In this document: piece by piece, positions 1-7,487 of the stretch
Numbering within the stretch: the stretch's first letter is position 1
How the letters are laid out: each line of letters opens with the position of its first letter
Assembly: GCF_018811945.1 (NCBI RefSeq)
Contig: NZ_JACRVU010000027.1
Coordinates: 1-37,421 of the forward strand
DNA: 37,421 bases
Source of the DNA: Gluconobacter sp. P1C6_b
Lineage (GTDB): Bacteria > Pseudomonadota > Alphaproteobacteria > Acetobacterales > Acetobacteraceae
Direction: 5' to 3'
Notes under the pieces: generated by a model
The model's input: the letters and a program-made list of their open reading frames with translations, nothing else
Databases searched by the model: none
What the model was told of the DNA's origin: nothing
Made by a program: the position numbers and the translations under genes

Positions 1-159
1 ATGCATGTCACGCCAGGGACAGCCGGTCCGCAGAACATGCAGCATGCCATTGAGAAACAGGCGGTTGTCTCCGGCTGGACGGGCCCAACGTCCACGCTCA
101 GAAGGCAGAAGCGGGCCAATCACCGCCCATTCATGATCCGTCAGATCGCCTCGTGCCAT
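1..159 (-). CDS. IS5-family transposase, N-terminal fragment cut by window edge
   Basis: Read on the minus strand from the ATG at 157-159, 53 residues run uninterrupted to the window edge. They start MARGDLTDHEWAVIGPLL and end with GCPWRDMH. This is the characteristic N-terminus of the short two-frame IS5 transposases (IS1031-like group): the helix-turn-helix region with L-x-D-x-E-W, and the R-T-G-x-P-W-R-D motif. The DDE catalytic residues would lie beyond the edge, so activity cannot be judged. The family identification is confident; the subgroup is inferred. Confidence 0.85.
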   Translation of the reverse strand, partial: MARGDLTDHEWAVIGPLLPSERGRWARPAGDNRLFLNGMLHVLRTGCPWRDMH

Positions 160-245
160 GCCTGTTCTCTCTGCTCCTGACCCCACAGGCAGGAAGTGAA
201 TCAGATCTCAGGCAGATCGTATAGATCTTTTGTCAACTCGACCTA
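1..245 (-). mobile_element. IS5-family insertion sequence, one end (rest lies left of the window)
   Basis: The start of an IS5-family transposase reads leftward from 159, so 160 to roughly 245 should be its untranslated end. The outer boundary is not proven: the opposite terminal repeat lies outside the window, so no inverted-repeat pair can be matched. A short AGATC/GATCT dyad sits at about 212-226. The element borders a decayed aldehyde dehydrogenase gene. Confidence 0.55.
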
Positions 246-352
246 GGTCCTCTCATTCTTTAAAATCAGAGTGCTTTAGCTGCCTTTCCGGAACTCGCGG
301 ACAGGGGCAGGTTGTCGGACAGCTGTCTGACATGACGGATGCCTGAAACGGC

Positions 353-960
353 TTATCTGATCCGGACAAGCTTGCGGTTGATGAATTCTTCGAGGCCGAG
401 GAAGGACAGTTCCCGTCCGAAGCCGGAGTTCTTGATCCTGCCGAAAGGGAGTTCCGGGGCTGCTGCGGTGGCCGTGTTGATGAAGCCCATGTCGGTCTCA
501 ACCTGCTCGGCGACCTTTTCCGCGCGCCTGATATTCCGTGAGAAAACCGCACCTCCAAGCCCGTAAGGCGGATCATTGGCCAGTTCCATCGTGTCCTTCT
601 TGAGCGCAGCACCCGTCTGGGCCGCTATGGCCCGATCGGCGCGTTCACTTCCCGTCAGCGTAACGCCACGGATCCGGTCATCTTTGATGAGCTCTGCGGA
701 CTGATCATTATCCAGAAAAATATTGGCATAGGCCCCCATGGGCCCGCGACATGCGCAAGCTGGTAATACGGGAAATTCCAGGGCTCGATACAGTAAATGA
801 TTCCGAGTGGCTGGTTGATGATTTTCGTCTGGCCGGTCTTCACTTGGAGAGGCGTGGGAGCGGAAAACTCTTCCGCACCGTTTGCATGGAACGACAGGAT
901 ATCAGTCGTGACATCGATTTCCTCAAGCGCGTCGGGCAGGGCCTTGCACATTTCGCCGAA
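353..960 (-). pseudogene. Aldehyde (succinate-semialdehyde type) dehydrogenase remnant with deletions and a frame change
   Basis: Two overlapping minus-strand frames each hold pieces of one aldehyde dehydrogenase, matching the intact paralogue at 18936-20327. The upstream frame (about 954 to 735) has an N-terminal piece ending in IEPWNFPYYQLAHVAGP. The other frame (about 739 to 353) continues with GAYANIFLDND, TLTGSE and ALKKDTMEL. It then jumps directly to ANDPPYGLGGAVFS and ends in SGFGRELSFLGLEEFINRK. Compared with the paralogue, the first 70 or so residues, about 40 residues after VAGP, and about 165 residues after MEL are missing. The last deletion removes the catalytic cysteine region, so the product cannot be active. 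It lies next to an IS5-family element, a plausible cause of the decay. Confidence 0.88.
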
Positions 961-1152
961 AGAGAAAAAAGACTGAAGCAGGATCAGTCTGTGCAAATCA
1001 CCGCATGAACCGTTAGATTTCTGCGTCACATACCGGATGTAGTTCCCAAATAATCGTGTACGGGACGATCAGGATGAATTTACTTCCTGCCAGCGCCGGT
1101 GCGTCGTCATGCTGGATTCCGGTTTTCATTGCCTGAAGACAGGAGACACCTC

Positions 1153-1560
1153 ATGCCTCTCATCCGCTTTGACCTGCTGGAAGGCCGTTCCGAGACGGAA
1201 CTTGCCGCAATCCTCGATACGGCCCATCAGGCCGTTCTCGACGCGTTTCACGTGCCACCCCGTGATCGGTACCAGATTGTTTACGAACACAGGAAAAGCA
1301 GGGTGCGGATCGAGGATACGGGGCTGGGCATCCCCCGCACAGATGATGTCATGATCCTCTCGATTACGACACGCCCGCGCAGTGTTGAGGAAAAGACGGT
1401 CTTCTTCCGCATCCTGACTGAAGCCCTGGCCGAAAAATGCGGTATCGCTCCCAGCGACGTGATTGTGAATTATGTCGAAAACACGGATGCCGACTGGTCC
1501 TTCGGCAACGGGGAGGCCCAGTTCCTGAACGGAAAGCTGGGTACTCCCAAGACGTCCTGA
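1153..1560 (+). CDS. Tautomerase-family protein (4-oxalocrotonate tautomerase superfamily)
   Basis: The protein has 135 residues and starts MPLIRFDLLEGR. After Met removal the N-terminal proline would be the general base typical of the tautomerase superfamily. The length and the internal pattern (RYQIVYEH, then SVEEKTVFFRILTEALAEKCGI, with WSFGNGEAQFL near the end) fit the longer, roughly 130-residue subfamily (Tautomerase_2, YusQ-like) rather than the 60-residue 4-OT enzymes. ATG 1153 was chosen over upstream in-frame starts because it places Pro at position 2 and has an AGGAGA ribosome site at 1141-1146. Substrate unknown. It stands alone, between a pseudogene and a convergent gene. Confidence 0.85.
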   Translation: MPLIRFDLLEGRSETELAAILDTAHQAVLDAFHVPPRDRYQIVYEHRKSRVRIEDTGLGIPRTDDVMILSITTRPRSVEEKTVFFRILTEALAEKCGIAPSDVIVNYVENTDADWSFGNGEAQFLNGKLGTPKTS

Positions 1561-1580
1561 CCGGAACGCGCTGATCCGTA

Positions 1581-1606
1581 ATCCGGACAGAAAAACCCGT
1601 CCGGAT
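1581..1606. terminator. Bidirectional terminator-like hairpin between convergent genes
   Basis: ATCCGGAC at 1581-1588 pairs perfectly with GTCCGGAT at 1599-1606 around a 10-base A-rich loop. An alternative outer pairing, CTGATCCG/CGGATCAG, overlaps it. It sits in the 55-base gap between the tautomerase stop (1560) and the stop of the minus-strand gene (1616). No clear T-tract follows on either strand, so the terminator role is inferred from stem and position. Confidence 0.55.
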
Positions 1607-1615
1607 CAGCCGGAT

Positions 1616-4600
1616 TCAGACGGCTTCCCGCAGGACTGGCCTGTCGCTGAGGGCCAGGTCGAGGGCCGTGGTAACAGCCCGGCTGGAGTAGCCTTCCTCT
1701 GCAAAGGTCTGACCGGCCTCCACCAGTCCGGACAGGTCCGCGCTGTTGTGCAGGGCCACGATCCGCGCGGCCAGAGCGGCCGCATCTCCCTGCACGAGGT
1801 TCTCAAGCGCACCCGGCAGGGCGAGCCCTTCGGCTGCGACCGGCGTCATGATGCAGGGCAGGCCGGACGCGAGGCTTTCAATCACCTTGCCCTTGATCCC
1901 CGCTCCGAAACGCAGCGGGGCGACGCTCAGGCGATGGGCCGCCAGAACCGCTCCGAGATCCTGCACATGTCCGAGAACCCGGATGCGCTCATCGGCAAGC
2001 GCATGGAGGCTCTCGGGCATGTCCGCTCCGACCAGCGTGCAGCGGATGGTCGGATCAGCCGCCCAGACGGCTGGCATGATCTCGCCCACCAGCCAGCGGG
2101 CCGCATCGGCGTTGGGCGCGTGGGTATAATTGCCAACGAACACCACGCCATCGCGACGGGCGGAAGAACCGTTCTGCGCAGGAATGGCCCAGGGAACGAC
2201 ATGTACACTGGCCTGCGGCAGACCCTTGCGGAGCTGTGCGGCCTCGGCTTCGGAATGCGTCAGAACAGCATCGGCCTGAAGGGCCGCCCTGTATTCGGCA
2301 ATACGGATCTGGCTGGCCTGCGCCATCAGTTCGGGCCGTCCCTGAACCGCCGCCTGACGGGCAAGACGCAGGAAGTGCAGATCCGCGACGCTGTACAGCA
2401 CGCGGGCCCTGCGCTGGTTGCGGCGCACGAGCGCCATGTAACGCGTCGCGATGTCCTCGCGGTGCAGATACACGACGTCGAAGCTGTTGGCCTGACGCTG
2501 CAGCACGTCTTCCACCGAAGCGAAGAACGGCTGCCCGAAGACGGTGACGCCGGGCCGCGCGTCCAGTGTGGACGTCCGGTCCATCTGGTCGGCAGCGACG
2601 AAGCAGACGTCGTAGCCGAGAGCTTCAAGAGCTGCCATGTGCGACAGGATGGCCTGTGATCCGGCATCGCGTTTCGCGTCCGGATGCTGCCCATCGATGA
2701 CCAGGGCCCGTTTGCGCGTGACAGAGCCTTTCGTGGACAGGCCACGGCGACGCAGGGCCGCATCGAACGTGGCCGTCGCCGTGCCGCTCGTGGCATCCGA
2801 GCGCGCCTGACGGAGTTTGTCCACCTGTGCGAGCAGGAAGGACAGGACCTGATCTCCGTCCTGATCCTCCGCCGCAGCAGCCACGGCGCGCGCAATGCTG
2901 CGGTTCATGTCCGCGTCGAAAGCGTTCGCCGGTTCGAGGACCTGCGGTTCGCCAAGAAGTGCACCATCAGAACTGCGCCGGATCTCCAGAACATGGCGCG
3001 TCATGGGGGACAGGCCACCCGGCAGCAGGACATCGAAGCCACACAGTACCGGTCGTCCGGTGCGCGCCACGTCTGGACGACGTCCGTTGGCGACGACCGA
3101 AGCGAGAACGGCACCGTTATCAACGATCTGCAGCGTCACGGCCTCATCGGGTGTGGCCGGGTTGCAGACCCAGCCTGCGATACGGTTGCGCGTTGCAATA
3201 TCGATGCAGCCGTCCAGCGGTGCAACGGGAACGGTCGCGACAATGGCCTGACGCGGCTGCTGCGCGGCCTGATCCATCATCCAGGGGCAATGGCCGAGCA
3301 TGGCATGATCATCGGCCCGGCGGATTTCCAGAACGTGACGCTCCACGGAAGACAGGCCACCCGGAATGTCGAAATGAAAACCGCAGGCACTTCCGACATC
3401 GTCCCGCATGCGATTGGCCAGAACCTCGCCCAGAACCACACCGTTATCGACAATCTGCAGCCGCACGGGCCGGTCACTGCCGGGCACGCGGGCCCAGCCC
3501 CTGACATGGCTGTGGGTGGCGACGTCCAGATACCCTTCGAGCGGCGCCAATGTCGCGGTTTTCCGGGCAGCAGGGTTCAGGCAGCTGCGGATGGCCTCAA
3601 GCTGTGCGCCTTCCTCAACGCGCGGCGCGCAGTAGCGGGCCGCCACCGTACCGGCATCCGGATAGAGGACGTCATATTCGCCGGCATTATGGAACATCCC
3701 GCGCGAATGATCGTCCACGAAGGTTTCGGACTGCGTGCCGTTGGCGATGATGATGTCATGCTGTTCCAGCTCGATATGGAAATAGGCCACTTCATCCATG
3801 CGCTCGGCCTGCACGATGGTGCTGCCATTCACCAGCAGGACGGCCGGAACCAGAACACCATCCAGATACATGGCATGCAGGGGCGAAACCGACAGATCCT
3901 GATGCGGAAGGCCATGCCCGAGCGATCCGCGACGGAACACGACCGGCAGGATATCGCGGTTGCCATTGGCGAACGTGCCGGAATAGCTGCGACGGCCAAT
4001 CCAGCGGATCGGGCGCAGACCATTGGTGGCAGTCTGGACCAGATCGCCGATCTGAAGCTTCTCGACAGGCGCTTCGCCACGCTCCGTGAGGATCAGCGTC
4101 CCCCGGCAATAGCAGGGCGTGCCTTCCGCCAGCAGCATCGTACCCCCGGATCCATCGGTGGCCAGGCTGAAGAAACCGGCGTCATACGAACCGTCGAGGC
4201 TGATCGTATAGGTGCTGCTTCCGCTCGTGACGGTGAGTGTTGACGAATCCGTCAGGGTCGCGGTGGCATCGCTGGACCAGGCCATTTCCGGCAGGTCGAT
4301 CTTCGCCCCGCTGGCAAGACTGATGCCGCTGGCGGTGCTGTCCGCATACAGGGCAAGGCGGCTGCCATCCCCGACCGTGATCCCGGATGCCGCGCTGCCG
4401 CTGTGAACGGCGGCAGTCTGCCCGGAAGTCAGGCTGACATCCGACAGGGCCGCACCGTTCGTTGCGCTGTAATCCGTCATTTCCAGCAGGGTAACGGACG
4501 GATCATGATCGGACTCGCCCGTAAGCGACCCTGTGTTGACATCGATCGTCTCGAACTTTCCGGCGCTGGCAAAAGCCGAACTGCCGATCGTGTGATCCAG

Positions 4601-5908
4601 TGATTCCGCATTCCCTTCAAAGATATAGGTGTAGCGGTTGGACGGCTCTTCCGTGGTGCTCATGTCCGTCAGGCCGGCATTGGCATAGACCTGCTGGGCA
4701 TCGCTCCATTCGGTGTCGTTGAAATCGCCCAGGATACCGACCTTCGCTGTCGGGTCCTGGGTCAGCAGTCCGTTGACGTAGTTCGTGATGTACTGCGCCT
4801 GGGCGATGCGGTTGTTGACCGTTCCCGTCGTGCCGCCATGGTTCACGGGCGGCTGCGTCGAACCATAAAGCTCGCTGCTGCCGGCCTGTGAGGACAGATG
4901 CACGTTGACGAGCGTGACCGACTGACCATTGAACTCGAACGTGCCGACCAGCGGCAGGCGGGTGTTCTTGAAAGTGCCGCTGGCCAGTTCCTCGTCACCG
5001 ATGGTCGTGACGGGGGCTGCGAGGCTGACGCGCTCGGGATTGTATAGAAAGACGCTGCGGATATTGCCACCCGACACGCCGCCCGAGGCGTTGTTGGTCG
5101 GGTCCACCTGGGCCCAGGAATAGGTCGGGCCACCCGCATCCGCGATGGCCTTGACGATGGCCGCCAGATTCTGTTCCGCGCTGACGGTCCCGTCATTGGT
5201 CGTGCCGCTGTCGTCCTGGATTTCCTGAAGTGCCAGAACGTCCGGGCTGTCGAGATTGTTGACGATGATCTGCGCGACCTGCTTCAGACGGTCTACGTTT
5301 GCGGGATCGAGCGCATTGAAGTTCTCGATGTTGTAGTCGCTGACCAGCAGGTTCTGAGCGTCCTTGTGCAGGGACGTGACCGGCGCGGGCGTGTCGGTAT
5401 GCAGAACCGTGACCTGCGTGGTCGGGACCAGCTCATAGACGCCATTATAATAGGTCAGCACACCCGTGATGTCGCCGAGCCTGTCCCCGACTTCCGCGCT
5501 GATGGCAGACCCCGGCGTGACGCCGCTGTCGTAATAAAGCTCGATCCGTTGCGTATTGACGCTGTCGGCCGTTTCCTGAAGCGCGCCAGTCGGCGTCAGC
5601 AGACCATCGCCGCCATCGGGCACGACCCAGGTCGCGTTCGATGCCGTGGCGCCAACAGCCACGGCATCATGGATCGTGATGACCTGGCCAATCAGGTTGC
5701 GGTAGAAATCGAGCGCATTGGTGTCGGGGCTGAGGGAGGCCGTGCTCTTGTTCAGATCGATCGCCTGCGTCAGATCGCCCAGATAGGACGCCGCCGGAAC
5801 CGTCAGCCCCCCTGACCAACAACCGTCGGCGTGACGTTCACATAGGCCGCGCCGGTGTCGGTGTAGGAGACGAGGTTGATTTCCGGCAGGGTGAGGGATT
5901 TGCTCCAC
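1616..5908 (-). CDS. Extracellular nuclease (EEP) - Hint - repeat - glycosyltransferase fusion, C-terminal part of a frameshifted gene
   Basis: This open frame is 1430 codons long. Its first 34 codons (GTG at 5908) are out-of-frame noise; real coding joins the 5803-6867 frame at the G run, giving a 1750-residue protein. In joined numbering, residues ~503-795 are an endonuclease/exonuclease/phosphatase domain of ExeM/NucH type, with ALQE (546-549), NVHL, GDFND (714-718), SLDH and SDHDPS, so the metal and catalytic residues look complete. Residues ~917-1077 are a Hint domain starting at Cys919 (CYCRGTLIL), with a DLSVSPLHAM block. Two ~90-residue repeats follow (~1106-1192, ~1214-1308). Residues ~1386-1745 are a GT4-like glycosyltransferase (VVFVGNYTHAPNADA, then APLRFGAGIKGKVIESLASGLP). 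No signal peptide is obvious. A secreted or surface role with Hint self-cleavage is inferred. Confidence 0.82.
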   Translation of the reverse strand: MEQIPHPAGNQPRLLHRHRRGLCERHADGCWSGGLTVPAASYLGDLTQAIDLNKSTASLSPDTNALDFYRNLIGQVITIHDAVAVGATASNATWVVPDGGDGLLTPTGALQETADSVNTQRIELYYDSGVTPGSAISAEVGDRLGDITGVLTYYNGVYELVPTTQVTVLHTDTPAPVTSLHKDAQNLLVSDYNIENFNALDPANVDRLKQVAQIIVNNLDSPDVLALQEIQDDSGTTNDGTVSAEQNLAAIVKAIADAGGPTYSWAQVDPTNNASGGVSGGNIRSVFLYNPERVSLAAPVTTIGDEELASGTFKNTRLPLVGTFEFNGQSVTLVNVHLSSQAGSSELYGSTQPPVNHGGTTGTVNNRIAQAQYITNYVNGLLTQDPTAKVGILGDFNDTEWSDAQQVYANAGLTDMSTTEEPSNRYTYIFEGNAESLDHTIGSSAFASAGKFETIDVNTGSLTGESDHDPSVTLLEMTDYSATNGAALSDVSLTSGQTAAVHSGSAASGITVGDGSRLALYADSTASGISLASGAKIDLPEMAWSSDATATLTDSSTLTVTSGSSTYTISLDGSYDAGFFSLATDGSGGTMLLAEGTPCYCRGTLILTERGEAPVEKLQIGDLVQTATNGLRPIRWIGRRSYSGTFANGNRDILPVVFRRGSLGHGLPHQDLSVSPLHAMYLDGVLVPAVLLVNGSTIVQAERMDEVAYFHIELEQHDIIIANGTQSETFVDDHSRGMFHNAGEYDVLYPDAGTVAARYCAPRVEEGAQLEAIRSCLNPAARKTATLAPLEGYLDVATHSHVRGWARVPGSDRPVRLQIVDNGVVLGEVLANRMRDDVGSACGFHFDIPGGLSSVERHVLEIRRADDHAMLGHCPWMMDQAAQQPRQAIVATVPVAPLDGCIDIATRNRIAGWVCNPATPDEAVTLQIVDNGAVLASVVANGRRPDVARTGRPVLCGFDVLLPGGLSPMTRHVLEIRRSSDGALLGEPQVLEPANAFDADMNRSIARAVAAAAEDQDGDQVLSFLLAQVDKLRQARSDATSGTATATFDAALRRRGLSTKGSVTRKRALVIDGQHPDAKRDAGSQAILSHMAALEALGYDVCFVAADQMDRTSTLDARPGVTVFGQPFFASVEDVLQRQANSFDVVYLHREDIATRYMALVRRNQRRARVLYSVADLHFLRLARQAAVQGRPELMAQASQIRIAEYRAALQADAVLTHSEAEAAQLRKGLPQASVHVVPWAIPAQNGSSARRDGVVFVGNYTHAPNADAARWLVGEIMPAVWAADPTIRCTLVGADMPESLHALADERIRVLGHVQDLGAVLAAHRLSVAPLRFGAGIKGKVIESLASGLPCIMTPVAAEGLALPGALENLVQGDAAALAARIVALHNSADLSGLVEAGQTFAEEGYSSRAVTTALDLALSDRPVLREAV
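2945..3553 (-). repeat. Two tandem ~90-residue protein modules between Hint and glycosyltransferase domains
   Basis: Inside the large fusion gene two copies of one module follow each other. The first begins LAPLEGYLDVATHSHVRGWA and the second VAPLDGCIDIATRNRIAGWV. Both continue through L-Q-I-V-D-N-G, a V-x-A-N-x-R-x-D-V segment, CGF, PGGL and RHVLEIRR. The spacing is about 108 residues. The module looks like a beta-sandwich, possibly for binding or spacing; that role is inference. Confidence 0.8.
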
Positions 5909-6867
5909 GACGTGCCGGAATAATTCGTGACCGTCCCCGTGACGGATACGGTCTCGCCCACCGTCGGAAGTGTGGCGGTCTTGCCCGCATAGATGAAGAT
6001 GCCCGCACTGCCGACCGTGTTTTTGTCGGCATTCGTCTGCTGGATCCAGAAACCGATGCTGCCATTCGTGTCCACAGCGGTCACAACACCCGTGGTCATG
6101 ACGGAGGTGTTGGCATACGGGCTGTAATAGCCGGTGCCGTTGATCTGCTGGATCGTCAGTTCCTGCGGCGTCGTCGTATCACTGCCGGAGCCGGACCCGC
6201 TTCCTCCGGTGTCGCTTCCCCCTGTGTCGCTGCCGCCAGATCCACTGCCGCCCGTATCCGAACCGCCCGATCCACCGGTGCTGCCTCCCGAAGAGGTTCC
6301 GTCATTCGCTGCGCCCGGCGTGACCAGAACCTTGCCTGCCGCGGCAACGGTGCCATAACCGTCGATGCCGGCAAGGGACGGATCATCCGCAATCCAGTCC
6401 GAGGCACTATCCGTATCCGTCCCGTCGGGGATGCGAGAGGCGCCGTTGATGATCGAACCCGTCAGGACCGGAGCACCAGCATAGGTCGGATCGCCCTTGC
6501 CGCCATCGGACACGGCGATCGTGTCGCCGATTTCGGACCAGGGGGTGGATGTGAAAGTCCCCGCATTGGCCGTGTCGAGATCATCGCCGACCTTGCCCGT
6601 GAAATCCTTGACGAGAAGAACAGTCTGCGTGCCGTTCTGCAGCGTGTTGGTCTGGAAAGGTGTGACCCAGTAACCGTCGCTGTTTGTAACGCCCAGTGTA
6701 AAGACATTGTCGATCTTGCCCGCCGCAGTGCCGTCACCATCGACGACAATCAGGGACCAGGCGCTGTAATCCGTGCTGGCATCGCCTTTTACTTCAATAA
6801 ATTCGTCAGGATCACCGGATACACTTGGGTTGAACATGAACTCATTTATAAGAAGCTTTGACGCCAT
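5803..6867 (-). CDS. N-terminal part of the nuclease-Hint-glycosyltransferase gene (lamin-tail and OB-like domains)
   Basis: This 354-residue frame begins MASKLLINEFMFNPSVSGDP. The LLINEF...DEFIEV opening is typical of lamin-tail (LTD) domains, which occupy the N-terminus of bacterial ExeM/NucH extracellular nucleases. Residues ~1-187 form that domain, ~191-233 a Gly/Ser/Asp/Thr linker, and ~236-350 an OB-fold-like domain (TTGVVTAVDTNGSIGFWIQ) as in nuclease H. The frame ends with a TGA at 5803-5805, immediately after the G run, while the nuclease domain continues in the -1 frame. The start at 6867 has AGGA about 9 bases upstream. No Sec signal is visible, so export, if any, would be by another route. 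Confidence 0.82.
   Translation of the reverse strand: MASKLLINEFMFNPSVSGDPDEFIEVKGDASTDYSAWSLIVVDGDGTAAGKIDNVFTLGVTNSDGYWVTPFQTNTLQNGTQTVLLVKDFTGKVGDDLDTANAGTFTSTPWSEIGDTIAVSDGGKGDPTYAGAPVLTGSIINGASRIPDGTDTDSASDWIADDPSLAGIDGYGTVAAAGKVLVTPGAANDGTSSGGSTGGSGGSDTGGSGSGGSDTGGSDTGGSGSGSGSDTTTPQELTIQQINGTGYYSPYANTSVMTTGVVTAVDTNGSIGFWIQQTNADKNTVGSAGIFIYAGKTATLPTVGETVSVTGTVTNYSGTSWSKSLTLPEINLVSYTDTGAAYVNVTPTVVGQGG
5807..5812 (-). other. Six-G homopolymer at the frameshift junction
   Basis: On the minus strand the upstream frame reads CAG GGG GGC TGA and stops, while the downstream frame reads TCA GGG GGG CTG ACG and stays open for 1400 codons. Adding one G, or slipping -1, gives CAG GGG GGG CTG and fuses both frames into 1751 codons ending at 1616. 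The cause may be phase-variable slippage, a programmed -1 shift, a fixed mutation, or a sequencing or assembly error. The sequence alone cannot tell which. Confidence 0.85.
6169..6297 (-). repeat. Low-complexity Gly/Ser/Asp/Thr linker-coding repeat
   Basis: Codons for residues 191-233 of the N-terminal frame give irregular copies of GGSDT and GGSGS. The DNA repeats a gtgtcgct/ccgccc-like unit. It separates the lamin-tail-like domain from the OB-like domain and is probably a flexible linker whose length may vary between strains. Confidence 0.85.
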
Positions 6868-7166
6868 TATACATCATCCTGACGAAAGGGGTTTTCCGCA
6901 AGTGTTACTAAACGGTAAACGCCTATTCGGAGGAATGTGTAGTAAAGAGTCAATATGTTTCATTTAAAATACGAAAGGAATAACATAACCTTCACTATGT
7001 GACTTTGTATTTCAAATATATGATCCTGTGTGTCAGGTTCCGGCATGGTTTCTGAGGCTGGGACATCTGTTTCCGTAAAGCTGTGTCATTGTTCGTTGCT
7101 GTGCCGGCGGTTCATGTCGGTTATGACAGACGCCCCGTATCAGCCCGGTCCGGGAAGGAGCAGCAT
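6868..7166. promoter_or_regulatory. AT-rich divergent intergenic region
   Basis: This 299-base gap separates two divergent genes and must hold both promoters. The part nearer the large minus-strand gene (about 6868-7025) is clearly AT-richer than its surroundings. A TTGACT (minus strand, about 6949-6954) could be a -35 box for the large gene, but no convincing -10 follows at proper spacing. No RNA gene or recognisable remnant was seen. Confidence 0.4.
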
Positions 7167-7466
7167 GTGAAACAGCGGATTTTTGTCGTGATGATTCTGG
7201 CTGGACTGGCAGGATGTTCCCATCCGCGCCCGCAAGCGGCCGACAGCCGCTCGGCGCTGCTGCGCCCCCTCGCGACCAGCGGTACGGATAACCAGAAAGA
7301 CACCGTTAGGTCGGACCACAAGATCCACGGCGCCGTCAGCGTCGGAACAGGTTTCGGGAGCGGGGGGAATTACGGCCTTGGTCCCCAGTCCGGTTTGCAG
7401 TCCGGGCTGGGGACCATGACCGGAACCGGTACGAGCGCGATGGGACTGACGCCGGAGGGCTGGTAA
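7167..7466 (+). CDS. Small glycine-rich lipoprotein
   Basis: A 99-residue protein starting at GTG 7167, chosen because AAGGAG lies at 7155-7160 with 6-base spacing. This start also gives a proper lipoprotein signal: Lys/Arg, then IFVVMILAGLAGC, where the LAGC lipobox predicts lipidation of the cysteine at residue 16. The mature part is short, polar and ends in Gly-rich stretches (VGTGFGSGGNYGLGPQSGLQ, GTMTGTGTSAMGL) suggesting a disordered envelope protein. I do not recognise a family. It is followed by a convergent gene only 21 bases away. Confidence 0.7.
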   Translation: MKQRIFVVMILAGLAGCSHPRPQAADSRSALLRPLATSGTDNQKDTVRSDHKIHGAVSVGTGFGSGGNYGLGPQSGLQSGLGTMTGTGTSAMGLTPEGW

Positions 7467-7487
7467 AGCCCCCGGCGTTGCGCGCCC

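Noticed and set aside
1748-4243. Long open frames on the plus strand opposite the giant gene
   Set aside because: They have no family motifs and follow the third-position GC of the minus-strand gene, which has clear domains.
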